Of a stretch of 64,000 bases of DNA, positions 35,832 through 44,414 are shown one piece after another. The first letter of the stretch is position 1; every line of letters starts with the position of its first letter. Origin of the DNA: JAWXCB01 sp034440455 (GTDB taxonomy: Bacteria > Bacteroidota > Bacteroidia > Chitinophagales > CAIOSU01). Position numbers and translations under genes: made by a program. A model generated the notes under the pieces. The model saw nothing but the letters and a program-made list of their open reading frames with translations. It was not told the origin of the DNA and searched no databases. The stretch spans positions 1-64,000 of the forward strand of contig JAWXCB010000125.1 in the NCBI GenBank assembly GCA_034440455.1, written 5' to 3'.

Positions 35832-37154
35832 TCAGCTATTATTTGAAAATGATTTTCTTTCCACGAAGAAATAAAACAACAAAAATGAAAGCACGAGCAG
35901 CCCGAAATAAATTCCTGCGAGCAGCGGATAGTAAATAGTGATTGCTATTAAGGAGAAGAAGCTTATTGCTAAAGCTACAATAGGAAATACAGGATAGAAC
36001 GGCACTTTGAAAGGGCGCTCAAGATTTGGCTCATGTTTGCGCAACACGAGGAGCGAAATCATGGAAATGATATAAAGCGTCAATGCGCCAAATGACGCGA
36101 TAATGATTATCTCGAAAGATTTTCCTGTCAGCACTGCAATCATTCCGATAGCAAGATTTGCAATCAACGCATACGCAGGAGTTTGAAATCGCGGATGCAC
36201 GGTTCCTAATTTTTTGGGGGCATAACCAAACTTTCCAAACTCAAAAGTGGCTCTGCCGCCTGCAAGGATAATTCCGTGAAAAGAAGCGATTAATCCAAAA
36301 AGCCCGATAGTTGTTACAAGATGATAAAGAAAATGTCCCTGTCCGTAAATTTTGCTGAGCGCAAGCGGTAAAGGAGAATCTGATTCTGCTCCATTGTTAT
36401 AGACAACAGATTCCCAACCGTCAACACCCACCGATGAAATGAAAATTAAAATGCACAACACTATCAGTGTCGCTAATGCAGAACCGAACCCCAGCAGCAC
36501 ATTACGTTGCGGGTTGATGGTTTCTTCTGCAACATTCGCCACTCCTTCAATGGCGAGAAAAAACCAAATCGCAAATGGAATAGAAGTAAGTATTCCTTCA
36601 TAACCATTTGGGAAAGCGTTGCGGATAAGGTTTGCTGTTTCGATGTGTGGCAGCGTGGACCCAGCAAAAATGAGCAACTCCGTGACGGCAAGCACTGTGA
36701 TGAGCAACTCCACTGTTGCTGCGGCTTTCACGCCATAGATATTAACTCCCGTGAAAATTAAGTAAGCAACTATCGCTACCCACAACACCGAAATGGTGGG
36801 AACAAGATTCTGAACATATGCACCGATGCCGAGCGCAATCGCTGCGGGCGCAAAGATGAATTCAATATTCTGCGCCATACCTCCGATGAATCCCCACCGT
36901 TTTCCCAATGCGCGTTTTGCATAATCAAAAACTCCGCCTGCCTTTGGAATTGCACATGCCAGCTCGGTATATCCGAAAGTAAAAGTGATATACATTATCA
37001 TTATGAAGAAGGTCGCAATGGCAAGCCCGAGTGTACCTCCTTTAGCTAAACCGAGGTTCCAGCCGAAATACATTCCTGAAATCACATAGCCCACACCCAA
37101 TCCCCAAAGCATCAGCGGACCAAGGGTGCGCTTGAGTTGAGTGGGTTGCGACAT
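35832..37154 (-). CDS. APC-family permease, ethanolamine permease-like
   Basis: A 440-residue transporter with about 12 membrane helices. The N-terminal region (GVGYVISGMYFGWNLGLAKG, then TFGYTELACAIPKAGGVFDY) is close to the ethanolamine permease group of the APC superfamily, better than to general amino-acid permeases. It lies 81 bp upstream of the GS-like gene, which it probably supplies with substrate. eutBC lyase genes are absent from the window. Confidence 0.8.
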   Translation of the reverse strand: MSQPTQLKRTLGPLMLWGLGVGYVISGMYFGWNLGLAKGGTLGLAIATFFIMIMYITFTFGYTELACAIPKAGGVFDYAKRALGKRWGFIGGMAQNIEFIFAPAAIALGIGAYVQNLVPTISVLWVAIVAYLIFTGVNIYGVKAAATVELLITVLAVTELLIFAGSTLPHIETANLIRNAFPNGYEGILTSIPFAIWFFLAIEGVANVAEETINPQRNVLLGFGSALATLIVLCILIFISSVGVDGWESVVYNNGAESDSPLPLALSKIYGQGHFLYHLVTTIGLFGLIASFHGIILAGGRATFEFGKFGYAPKKLGTVHPRFQTPAYALIANLAIGMIAVLTGKSFEIIIIASFGALTLYIISMISLLVLRKHEPNLERPFKVPFYPVFPIVALAISFFSLIAITIYYPLLAGIYFGLLVLSFLLFYFFVERKSFSNNS

Positions 37155-37186
37155 GATGCTTGCAAAATAAGAAAAGTTATGGGCGT

Positions 37187-37266
37187 GTCATGCCGGATTC
37201 ATTCCGGCATCCCCTTTTTATAGATAATGCCTTTTGCATGGGATTCCGGCATAAAGCCGGAATGAC
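37187..37266. repeat. Inverted repeat GTCATGCCGGA family
   Basis: GTCATGCCGGATTCATTCCGG near the left end mirrors CCGGAATGAC at the right, with a nested GGCAT/ATTCC set. About 80 bp between the divergent permease and DoxX genes. A second large copy is at 46531-46612. Confidence 0.7.
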
Positions 37267-37336
37267 AACGATATGGGGATTGCGGAATCCGCCTGAGGCG
37301 GACTGCAATGACACTAAATTGTATGTATTTTCGAGT

Positions 37337-37705
37337 ATGCTCAAACGAATCAGTCTTTATGTGATGTCCGCATTCTACATGTTTGCGGGCGTTAACCACT
37401 TTCGTAATCCAGAATTTTATGCGGGATTGATTCCACCTTATTTACCGAATCCTGATTTGATAAATACTGCAAGTGGTGTCGCTGAGATTTTATTAGGCGC
37501 ATTGTTGCTCTTTTCAAAAACGAGAAAGATTGCAGCCGTTGGCATCATCGCAATGCTGATTGCGTTTGTTCCCGCGCATGTGTATCACATCCAAACGGGC
37601 GGTTGTCCCACGGAGGAATTATGTGCTCCGCTTTGGGCAACGTGGGTGCGTCTTCTTGTTCTTCAGCCTTTGCTTATCGTATGGGCGTGGTGGAATAGGA
37701 AATAA
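37337..37705 (+). CDS. DoxX-family membrane protein
   Basis: A 122-residue protein with four membrane helices, matching the DoxX/MauE-like family (MLKRISLYVMSAFYMFAGVNHFRNP). Such proteins act in redox or membrane quinol roles, or have no known role. The start at 37337 excludes an upstream in-frame stretch that reads through the repeat element. It is followed at once by a 147-bp inverted-repeat element. Confidence 0.82.
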   Translation: MLKRISLYVMSAFYMFAGVNHFRNPEFYAGLIPPYLPNPDLINTASGVAEILLGALLLFSKTRKIAAVGIIAMLIAFVPAHVYHIQTGGCPTEELCAPLWATWVRLLVLQPLLIVWAWWNRK

Positions 37706-37847
37706 TTTCCCCGCAGATTTACGCTGATTTTTATCGCAAATAGATGCAGATTCCTATCTGCGTTTTCAAAAAGAGATACAGACTTCCCCCGCCATTTACG
37801 CATAGGGCTGTTTAAGAATTATCTGCGGCTATCTGCAGGAAATTATT
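37701..37847. repeat. 147-bp element with 10-bp perfect terminal inverted repeats
   Basis: AATAATTTCC (37701-37710) at the left and GGAAATTATT (37838-37847) at the right are exact inverted repeats, with CCGCAGAT/ATCTGC just inside. The interior has GCAGATT/AATCTGC-like words but no ORF. Overlaps the stop codon of the DoxX gene. It looks like a MITE-like or palindromic intergenic unit. Confidence 0.65.
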
Positions 37848-37871
37848 ATTTATCTTGGCGAAAAATTTTTC

Positions 37872-38231
37872 ATGGCTAACAATGTTTTCGGTGAACCGCT
37901 TATCGCTTGCAGCACAAAACCTTTAACAGGCTTTTATCGTGATGGCTGTTGCAATTCGGGCGAAGATGACGCAGGCGTTCATTCGGTATGCATTATTGCA
38001 ACCGCTGAATTTTTGGAATTCTCTTCTGCCCGGGGCAATGACCTTTCCACTCCGCATCCTGAATATAATTTTCCGGGATTAAAACCTGGCGACCGTTGGT
38101 GCCTGTGCGCCAGTCGCTGGGTAGAAGCATGGAAGGTCGGCAAAGCGCCAAAAGTAGTTTTAGAAGCCACACACGAGCGGACATTGGACTTTATTCAACT
38201 CGAAGAATTGGTAAAGTGGGCTGCCCTATAA
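37872..38231 (+). CDS. DUF2237 family protein
   Basis: A 119-residue protein matching DUF2237 end to end: NVFGEPLIACSTKPLTGFYR, DGCCNSGEDDAGVHSVC, ARGNDLSTPHPEYNFPGL, GDRWCLCASRW and VLEATHE. Conserved Cys pairs (CC and C-x-C) suggest metal binding or redox, but no reaction is known. No signal peptide. Cytoplasmic. Confidence 0.93.
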   Translation: MANNVFGEPLIACSTKPLTGFYRDGCCNSGEDDAGVHSVCIIATAEFLEFSSARGNDLSTPHPEYNFPGLKPGDRWCLCASRWVEAWKVGKAPKVVLEATHERTLDFIQLEELVKWAAL

Positions 38232-38382
38232 ATAAATAGAGAATTATCGGTAAGGCGTTCTCTTGATATCCTTTCTATCTGAATATGGTGCTTGACGGAT
38301 TCTCATTCTTCATTGGCTCGCATAAGACATTTCAATTTGGCAGCATTCGTGCAATGAATGGCACACCTGATGAAACTCTAAA

Positions 38383-38535
38383 ATGCTGGTCGAAACTATC
38401 CAATCAAAGTTGGAGCGTTCGCATCTTTTAGAACGGGAGGTTACCGTTGAGTTTGTCAAACTGTATTACAAAGATGATTTTCCGGAGGAGGAGATGCAGC
38501 GGATTGCGGAGAGATTGCGCGAAAGACCTTCTTGA
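38383..38535 (+). CDS. Short ORF of 50 residues, unassigned
   Basis: Encodes MLVETIQSKLERSHLLEREV, followed by a stretch ending in DDFPEEEMQRIAERLRERPS. The amphipathic helix pattern and high charge look more protein-like than random, but I know no family. No strong ribosome site is seen. The 38232-38382 region before it shows only an overlapping out-of-frame ORF. It may be a tail left from a lost larger gene. Confidence 0.3.
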   Translation: MLVETIQSKLERSHLLEREVTVEFVKLYYKDDFPEEEMQRIAERLRERPS

Positions 38536-38544
38536 GAAAACACT

Positions 38545-39015
38545 TTACTTGCAAGAACGCTCATACTTACCATTCTGAATATCATTCAAAACGGAACTTT
38601 CGATTTCTGATCCCAGTGTTTCCAAGCGAGGCTTGTCATCTTTTATCTTACACAAATAGACCTTGCTATTCAACATTACAGAATTGATTTTTTGACAAGC
38701 AGTTTCTCCATTTGAAGCTTGTAAGCAGATTTCAATTTGTGGCGCTGTTGTTTCACATCTAAACAGATAATATGAACCCCTTGCAATTGCACAGTATTGC
38801 TTACCATCAACTGAAAGCGTGATTTCACCAGGCTTTGAGTAGGAAGTGAAATAGAAATAAATCTGTCCGTGATATTTTCTGCCTTGTGTATTCACAGGTG
38901 TTAATCCGCCATGTGTGAAATCAACCTTGCATTCTATCAATTCCTTCTGCTGGGGATTAATGGAATAGTAGATGAGTACTCCGATAACTCCACCCAAAAA
39001 ACCCGCTACTGCCAC
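38545..39015 (-). CDS. Hypothetical protein with N-terminal membrane anchor
   Basis: 156 residues, GTG start. One hydrophobic helix at about 3-17 (AGFLGGVIGVLIYY) followed by a beta-rich outer part with several Cys (EC, YCAIARG, FRCETT, CLQAS, CQKIN). Not a family I recognise. It overlaps the preceding exported-protein gene by 10 bp, so the two are coupled. Confidence 0.65.
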   Translation of the reverse strand: MAVAGFLGGVIGVLIYYSINPQQKELIECKVDFTHGGLTPVNTQGRKYHGQIYFYFTSYSKPGEITLSVDGKQYCAIARGSYYLFRCETTAPQIEICLQASNGETACQKINSVMLNSKVYLCKIKDDKPRLETLGSEIESSVLNDIQNGKYERSCK

Positions 39016-39896
39016 GCCACTTGCATCACTGCTTGTACTTGCGCGTGGGTTGTATTTAAAGTAAAGATGCTGTCTTTTCGCTCAAGAGGGTGATATCTGT
39101 TGCCGATGCGCATATATAACTTTTTGCCATCGGAAAAGCCCCAAACATCCTTGATTTTAGCATTTTTCTCCCCCGAACGTATCGTTGCTCTGCTTGAATT
39201 TTCGCCCCATGATTCAAGGCTAATTGCAAAGTCAGTGTTTCTATCAGGATGAAAATCCCGAAAGTCGTAGAAGGTGTGAAAGAGACATCTTGGAACAGAA
39301 TCCGCAGACAAAATTTTATAACTCCTTTCTTCCAGCGGGCGCAGATGAAGAGTAGATGCCTGAATTTCTTCTTTCCAAATACGATTGCCGGCTATGCGAT
39401 GTTCAAAGTCAAGAAATGATTGCTGGATTGCAAGCACAATATTATACGCGTGTGCCCGCGACACATCCATCAGCGCGTCTTCCATAATTACCGCTGAACG
39501 AAATAATTCAAAATAGGAACCGTCTTCCTGAATGATAAAACTCAAATTCAGTTCTGCAAATGCCAGTTGTTTTGACGAGTAAACAAACTCATAAACATCG
39601 AGATGGTTAATGCGAATAATTAGCGGTGTAGCTGCATTCACGGCAAAACTTCTTAAGAATAGCGATTGAAACTCCTTTTCAGCGCTTGTTTGAAAAAAAG
39701 CAGGCGCATGCACGTTCATCATGCCTTTATGCGTATATCCGATTCTTGTAGTATCCTCTCTTGCATCTATGACCCTTTCCACCCGATAACTTCCCCTGAT
39801 ATATTCCAGCGTGTATTTTTCAAGGCTCACATACTGAGGCTTCTGAGCAAGCGCATCAATGCCTATTAGAAGAAAAATGAGCAATTTCCATTTCAT
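39006..39896 (-). CDS. Hypothetical exported protein
   Basis: 296 residues with a signal peptide (MKWKLLIFLLIGIDALAQ). No known domain recognised. Predicted mixed alpha/beta, rich in aromatic and charged residues. It overlaps the next gene, a membrane-anchored protein, by 10 bp; the pair may form an envelope complex. Divergent from DUF4290-murA. Confidence 0.7.
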   Translation of the reverse strand: MKWKLLIFLLIGIDALAQKPQYVSLEKYTLEYIRGSYRVERVIDAREDTTRIGYTHKGMMNVHAPAFFQTSAEKEFQSLFLRSFAVNAATPLIIRINHLDVYEFVYSSKQLAFAELNLSFIIQEDGSYFELFRSAVIMEDALMDVSRAHAYNIVLAIQQSFLDFEHRIAGNRIWKEEIQASTLHLRPLEERSYKILSADSVPRCLFHTFYDFRDFHPDRNTDFAISLESWGENSSRATIRSGEKNAKIKDVWGFSDGKKLYMRIGNRYHPLERKDSIFTLNTTHAQVQAVMQVAWQ

Positions 39897-39983
39897 CTTG
39901 CAATACTTTATTTAGTAGTGAAAATACGAAGTATTCCATCTTTTCAGGAAATCTTCGACTTAGAACGCCCAAAAACTTTTTCC

Positions 39984-39991
39984 TACCTTTG
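39984..39991 (+). promoter_or_regulatory. -7 element TACCTTTG before DUF4290-murA
   Basis: Perfect match to the Bacteroidota -7 consensus TAnnTTTG, 20 bases before the DUF4290 ATG. A convincing -33 TTTG at the usual distance is not seen. Confidence 0.4.
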
Positions 39992-40011
39992 GGGCACTTT
40001 TAATTTTAAGA

Positions 40012-40779
40012 ATGAAGAAACACGACTACGATTACAACACACAACGCGAGCACCTCGTGATCCGCGAATACGGCAGGCATCTCCAAAGCATGGTGGAATA
40101 TACAGCCACCATTGCAGACGCAGAAAAACGCAACGGGCTTGCGCTGGGCATTATTGAACTGATGGGGCAGATGAATCCCGGTTTGAGAAATGTAGAGGAA
40201 TTCCGCCATAAACTTTGGGATCACATGTACATCATTTCCGATGGGAAATTAGATGTGGATTCACCGTACCCGAAGCCCAACTTAGAGCAGATTCATAAGC
40301 GACCAAAGCACATGGGCTATCCGCGGCAGGCAATCCGTTTGAAGCACTACGGAAAAAACGTGGAGCGGATGATTGAGAAAGCCTCCGCGATGGAAGATGA
40401 AGATAAGAAGCGTGGCTTCACGGAGTGTATCGGCAACTACATGAAGTTGGTGCATCGCAACTGGAATAAGGAAAATGCCAATGACGAAATCATCAAGCAG
40501 GACATTGTAGTGCTTTCCAATGGCGCATTGCATCTTGACGAAGACAGCAACCTCGATTCACTGACACGCGCTACTCCACCGCGCAGAAAGCGACCGGATA
40601 ACTACCGCAGCAACGACAGGCGCGAAGGAAGAAACGATAACAGGGGCGGGCATAGAGGAGGCGACCGCAACAGAGACGGTGGACAAGGACGGCATGGCGG
40701 CAGCAATCAAGGTCGCTTCAGGGGGGATAACCGGAATAATAACAGACGTAACAACAGAGATAACCGCGATTCAAGATGA
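40012..40779 (+). CDS. DUF4290 domain-containing protein
   Basis: 255 residues. Residues 1-180 or so match DUF4290 (a helical family of Bacteroidota, for example YDYNTQREHLVIREYGRHLQ). The last 65 residues are a low-complexity RG/N-rich tail (many RGG and NRxN repeats) that is probably disordered and could bind RNA. The stop overlaps the murA start by 4 bp. The gene is a frequent murA partner in the phylum, so a wall-synthesis link is likely, though its function is unknown. Confidence 0.87.
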   Translation: MKKHDYDYNTQREHLVIREYGRHLQSMVEYTATIADAEKRNGLALGIIELMGQMNPGLRNVEEFRHKLWDHMYIISDGKLDVDSPYPKPNLEQIHKRPKHMGYPRQAIRLKHYGKNVERMIEKASAMEDEDKKRGFTECIGNYMKLVHRNWNKENANDEIIKQDIVVLSNGALHLDEDSNLDSLTRATPPRRKRPDNYRSNDRREGRNDNRGGHRGGDRNRDGGQGRHGGSNQGRFRGDNRNNNRRNNRDNRDSR

Positions 40780-42083
40780 GTGATGCCTTTGAGGTAATCG
40801 GTGGAAGAAAGCTCAAGGGAACGCTCGTTCCGCAGGGAGCTAAAAATGAAGCGCTGCAAATTATTTCCGCAGCGCTGCTTACCAAAGAAAAGGTTACTAT
40901 CTCAAATGTTCCGGACATCAGGGATGTGAACCAACTCATTGAGGTTTTAAAAGATCTCGGAGTAAAGGTGCAAAAACCTGCGCCCGACACGTATATTTTT
41001 CAGGCTGACGAGGTTGACATCAAAGTGATGCGCACCGAGGCATTCAAAAAGAAAGCGGCATCGCTTCGCGGCAGCATTATGATAATGGGTCCGCTGCTTG
41101 CACGTTTTAAAAAGGCATATACTCCTCGACCAGGTGGCGACAAGATTGGCAGAAGAAGATTAGATACGCACTTTCTTGGCTTTCAAAATTTGGGCGCGCG
41201 TTTTAATTATAATGCTGCTACCAATTTTTATGAAGTAGATGCGCGGCAGTTGAAAGGCACGTACATGCTGTTGGATGAAGCATCTGTAACGGGCACTGCG
41301 AATGTGATTATGGCGGCTGTACTTGCAAAAGGCACGACAACGATTTTTAATGCAGCATGTGAACCTTACATTCAGCAACTCTGCAAGATGCTCATCAGCA
41401 TGGGCGCAAAGATGGAAGGCGTGGGTTCAAACCTACTCGTTATTCATGGAGTAAGCGAATTGGGAGGATGCAAGCATCGCCTGCTTGCCGACATGATTGA
41501 AGTAGGCAGCTTTATCGGGTTGGCGGCAATGACGCAATCAGACATCACGATTAAAGGAGCGGATGTTGCATATCTCGGAATGATTCCTGATGTGTTTCGC
41601 AAGTTGGGCATTGAATTGAAAATTAAAGGAAACGACATTCACGTTCCGGGCGGGCAGAAATACGAAATACAAACTTTTATTGACGGCTCTATCATGACAA
41701 TAGCCGATGCACCCTGGCCTGGCTTCACGCCTGACTTGCTGAGTATCGTGCTTGTTGTGGCTACGCAAGCGAAAGGCACAGTACTCATTCATCAAAAGAT
41801 GTTTGAGAGCCGCCTGTTTTTCGTTGATAAACTGATTGATATGGGCGCGCAAATTATTTTGTGCGACCCGCATCGCGCTTCTGTGGTTGGTATCAACCGC
41901 GCGTTTCCACTGCGCGGCATTTCGATGTCATCGCCTGATATTCGCGCGGGCGTTTCGCTGCTGATTGCCGCTCTTTCTGCCGAAGGTAAATCCACAATTT
42001 CCAACATCAACCAGATTGACAGAGGTTATCAAAACATTGACGGACGATTGAACGCAATTGGCGCAAGCATCAAGAGAATCTGA
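40776..42083 (+). CDS. murA: UDP-N-acetylglucosamine 1-carboxyvinyltransferase (MurA, Asp variant)
   Basis: 435 residues. MurA transfers enolpyruvate from PEP to UDP-GlcNAc, the first committed step of peptidoglycan synthesis. The KNEALQIISAALLT start region and domain order are normal. The loop that carries the catalytic Cys115 in E. coli (PGGCAIG) here reads PRPGGDKIGRRRLDTH, with Asp122 in place of Cys. Cys-to-Asp forms keep activity but resist the covalent inhibitor fosfomycin. Confidence 0.96.
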   Translation: MSDAFEVIGGRKLKGTLVPQGAKNEALQIISAALLTKEKVTISNVPDIRDVNQLIEVLKDLGVKVQKPAPDTYIFQADEVDIKVMRTEAFKKKAASLRGSIMIMGPLLARFKKAYTPRPGGDKIGRRRLDTHFLGFQNLGARFNYNAATNFYEVDARQLKGTYMLLDEASVTGTANVIMAAVLAKGTTTIFNAACEPYIQQLCKMLISMGAKMEGVGSNLLVIHGVSELGGCKHRLLADMIEVGSFIGLAAMTQSDITIKGADVAYLGMIPDVFRKLGIELKIKGNDIHVPGGQKYEIQTFIDGSIMTIADAPWPGFTPDLLSIVLVVATQAKGTVLIHQKMFESRLFFVDKLIDMGAQIILCDPHRASVVGINRAFPLRGISMSSPDIRAGVSLLIAALSAEGKSTISNINQIDRGYQNIDGRLNAIGASIKRI

Positions 42084-42240
42084 TTCGGTAATTTGGTGAT
42101 TCGATAATTCGGTGATGCTAATTGTTCCCCTTGCGCGATGGCATTGTGCATTGGCGAAGGGGGCGCAAAAGCCCGAAGAGATTGCAGGGGGGTGATTCAC
42201 AAAAACTTAGAACTAACAACTTAGAACTTAAAACTTCACA

Positions 42241-42906
42241 ATGAAAGCCTTAGTTGTCGGAGATAAGAAACGCTATGAGGAACTTCTTCTGAAACTCCCT
42301 TCAACCGTTACCACAAAACATTACAACTACTGGGAAATAGCAGAGGGAAATGATTACGACTTGATTTTCGATTTAAACTTTGACGACTTCGTTCACAATT
42401 TAGATTACATCGCACAGCGCATAGATATTCCCGTATTTGTTTGCGCGGTGAAGAAACGTCTGGCTGAAGCTGTGCATGATTTCGGGGAAATTCAATGCAA
42501 TCTGATTGGCATGAATTGCCTGCCCGGATTTATCAATCGCGAATTGATTGAAATCAGTCTCTTTAAAAATAACCCTGCTGCTATTGAATCCATTCTGCAA
42601 CAACTCGGATGGACCTATAAAATCGTGGAAGACCGTGCAGGCATGGTAACACCGCGCATCATCTGCATGATTATTAATGAAGCCTGCTTCACGCTGCAAG
42701 AAGGAACAGCTTCGATGAACGATATTGACCTCTCCATGAAACTGGGCACCAACTATCCGCATGGTCCCTTTGAATGGGCGGATAAAATCGGAATCAAGGA
42801 TGTTTATGAAACGCTTGATGCTCTCTACAACGACACGCGCGATGAGCGTTACAAAATCTGTCCGCTACTGAAGACGAAATATTTGAACAGAGAAAATTTC
42901 TACTGA
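42241..42906 (+). CDS. 3-hydroxyacyl-CoA dehydrogenase-like protein with reduced N-domain
   Basis: 221 residues. The last 100 or so match the helical C-terminal domain of 3-hydroxyacyl-CoA dehydrogenase (AGMVTPRIICMIINEACFTL, then DIDLSMKLGTNYPHGPFEWA). The N-terminal 95 residues are too short for a full NAD-binding Rossmann fold, and no GxGxxG is seen (VVGDKKRYEEL). The His and Asn regions of the active site are only partly present. It may be a non-redox relative or a degenerate enzyme. Confidence 0.75.
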   Translation: MKALVVGDKKRYEELLLKLPSTVTTKHYNYWEIAEGNDYDLIFDLNFDDFVHNLDYIAQRIDIPVFVCAVKKRLAEAVHDFGEIQCNLIGMNCLPGFINRELIEISLFKNNPAAIESILQQLGWTYKIVEDRAGMVTPRIICMIINEACFTLQEGTASMNDIDLSMKLGTNYPHGPFEWADKIGIKDVYETLDALYNDTRDERYKICPLLKTKYLNRENFY

Positions 42907-42913
42907 TTTGGTT

Positions 42914-43042
42914 GTAGGACAAATTGCACCGAGCGAAGTCATGGTGAGCGAAGTCGAACCATGAGATTAGGCTATGCTGCACCCTTCGACTTCGCTCAGG
43001 GCGACTACCGCGCTCTGCTGAACGGAGTGCATTTGTCCTACA
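42914..43042. repeat. 129-bp inverted-repeat element between the dehydrogenase-like and deacetylase genes
   Basis: GTAGGACAAATTGCAC at 42914 mirrors GTGCATTTGTCCTAC at the right end (one extra base). Inside, CGAAGTC-x-CATG and ACTTCGCTC words are nested palindromes. No ORF. Confidence 0.65.
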
Positions 43043-43094
43043 CCCACTGATTTTCAATTTCTAATTCTCCAGTCCTAATTCCTAATTTTCACCC

Positions 43095-44414
43095 GTGCTT
43101 TCGATTTATACTCCGCAACTCACCAACCGCATCCGCTACACTTTTGATTTATTTTTTAAAGAGCTGCTACACATTCCGTTTCAACTGATTTCAAACCGCG
43201 ACCAGTTTTTTGCGGCAGCGCATCCAAAAATCAGCTATGACCAAAACCCCGTAGCGGATGAGTTATGTTTCGGAGCCGTGTATTTGCTGTTTGAAAAAGG
43301 CGTGAAGCTGCATAGCATCGAAGTGGAAGATTATGAAGGCACGAAAGTTTTTTTCAATACGCAGGGCCTACAGGAACATGCGTTGCCGTTTGATCCGTTT
43401 GCCGCAGCATTTTATCTCGTGAGCCGCTATGAAGAATTGCTTCCGCATGTGAAAGAACAGTTCAGCCGTTTTCCTGCGAAAGAAAGTATGGCGTTTAAAA
43501 ATGGGTTTCTCAGCGTGCCTGTTGTAAATCGCTACGCTCTGATGGTGAAACAAAAATTGCAGGAGCGCTATCCTGAAATGCAATTTCCAAAAAAGGAATT
43601 TGAATTCATTCCTACTTACGATGTTGACAGCGCTTATGCATATTTGAACAAAGGCGTGATTCGCAATGCTGCCGGTCTTACAAAAGCGCTGCTTGAACTT
43701 GACCTCACTACTTTTATTGACCGTGTGCGCGTACTCACCAAAGCGAAACGCGACCCTTATGATACCTACGACTGGCTCCACGAATTACACCGCAAGCACG
43801 ATATGAAGCCCCTCTACTTTTTTCTTGTGGGCGATTATGATGAGTTCGATAAAAACATTTCCATCAACATCACTGAATTCCGTGAGTTGATTACCTCCAT
43901 AGCCGATACTGCGCAAGTGGGCATCCATCCGTCTTATGCTTCAAATGCGGATGTCGGAAAACTGAAGAAGGAATTGCACAGCCTGTCGCAGGTGCTCAAA
44001 AGAGACATCCGCAAGAGCAGGCAACATTTTTTAAAGCTCACACTTCCTGAAACGTATCAAAACCTGCTGGAGCAAGGCATCACCGATGATTACACAATGG
44101 GTTATGCCACGCAGATTGGTTTTCGCGCAGGTATCTGTTCGCCCTTTTATTTCTATAATCTCGAAACGGAAAATAAAACTGCATTGCGCATTCACCCCTT
44201 TGCGGTGATGGATGCAACGCTCAATTATTATCAGGGATTGACCCCGCGTCAGTTTCCCGATGCGGTCTATCCTGTGATTGACGAAATTAAAAAAGTGAAT
44301 GGCACGTACATCTCACTCTGGCACAACAATTCGTTATCCGAAGAAAAGGAATGGTCAGGCTGGAAAAAAGTGTATGAAGACATGGTGCTTTACACGCTAA
44401 ACGGTGAACGGTGA
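43095..44414 (+). CDS. Polysaccharide deacetylase family protein (DUF7033-like N-terminus)
   Basis: 439 residues, GTG start. An N-terminal 90 or so residues of DUF7033 type precede a deacetylase (NodB-like) domain with the metal-ligand start YDVDSAY (175-181) and the later HPSYASN (His motif). It removes acyl groups from sugars. There is no signal peptide, so it acts in the cytoplasm or on precursor glycans. The stop overlaps the next gene, a GNAT/FemAB-like transferase, by 4 bp. Confidence 0.8.
   Translation: MLSIYTPQLTNRIRYTFDLFFKELLHIPFQLISNRDQFFAAAHPKISYDQNPVADELCFGAVYLLFEKGVKLHSIEVEDYEGTKVFFNTQGLQEHALPFDPFAAAFYLVSRYEELLPHVKEQFSRFPAKESMAFKNGFLSVPVVNRYALMVKQKLQERYPEMQFPKKEFEFIPTYDVDSAYAYLNKGVIRNAAGLTKALLELDLTTFIDRVRVLTKAKRDPYDTYDWLHELHRKHDMKPLYFFLVGDYDEFDKNISINITEFRELITSIADTAQVGIHPSYASNADVGKLKKELHSLSQVLKRDIRKSRQHFLKLTLPETYQNLLEQGITDDYTMGYATQIGFRAGICSPFYFYNLETENKTALRIHPFAVMDATLNYYQGLTPRQFPDAVYPVIDEIKKVNGTYISLWHNNSLSEEKEWSGWKKVYEDMVLYTLNGER

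Noticed and set aside
38281..38430. Forward frame beginning MVLDGFSFFIGSHK
   Set aside because: Overlaps the 50-codon ORF in another frame, short, no family similarity.
42084..42240. Low-complexity stretch with GATTCGGTAATTTGG and AACTTAGAACTTA words before the dehydrogenase-like gene
   Set aside because: Simple-sequence repeats and a CCCCTTGCGC/GGCGAAGGGG hairpin; no gene or clear element boundary.
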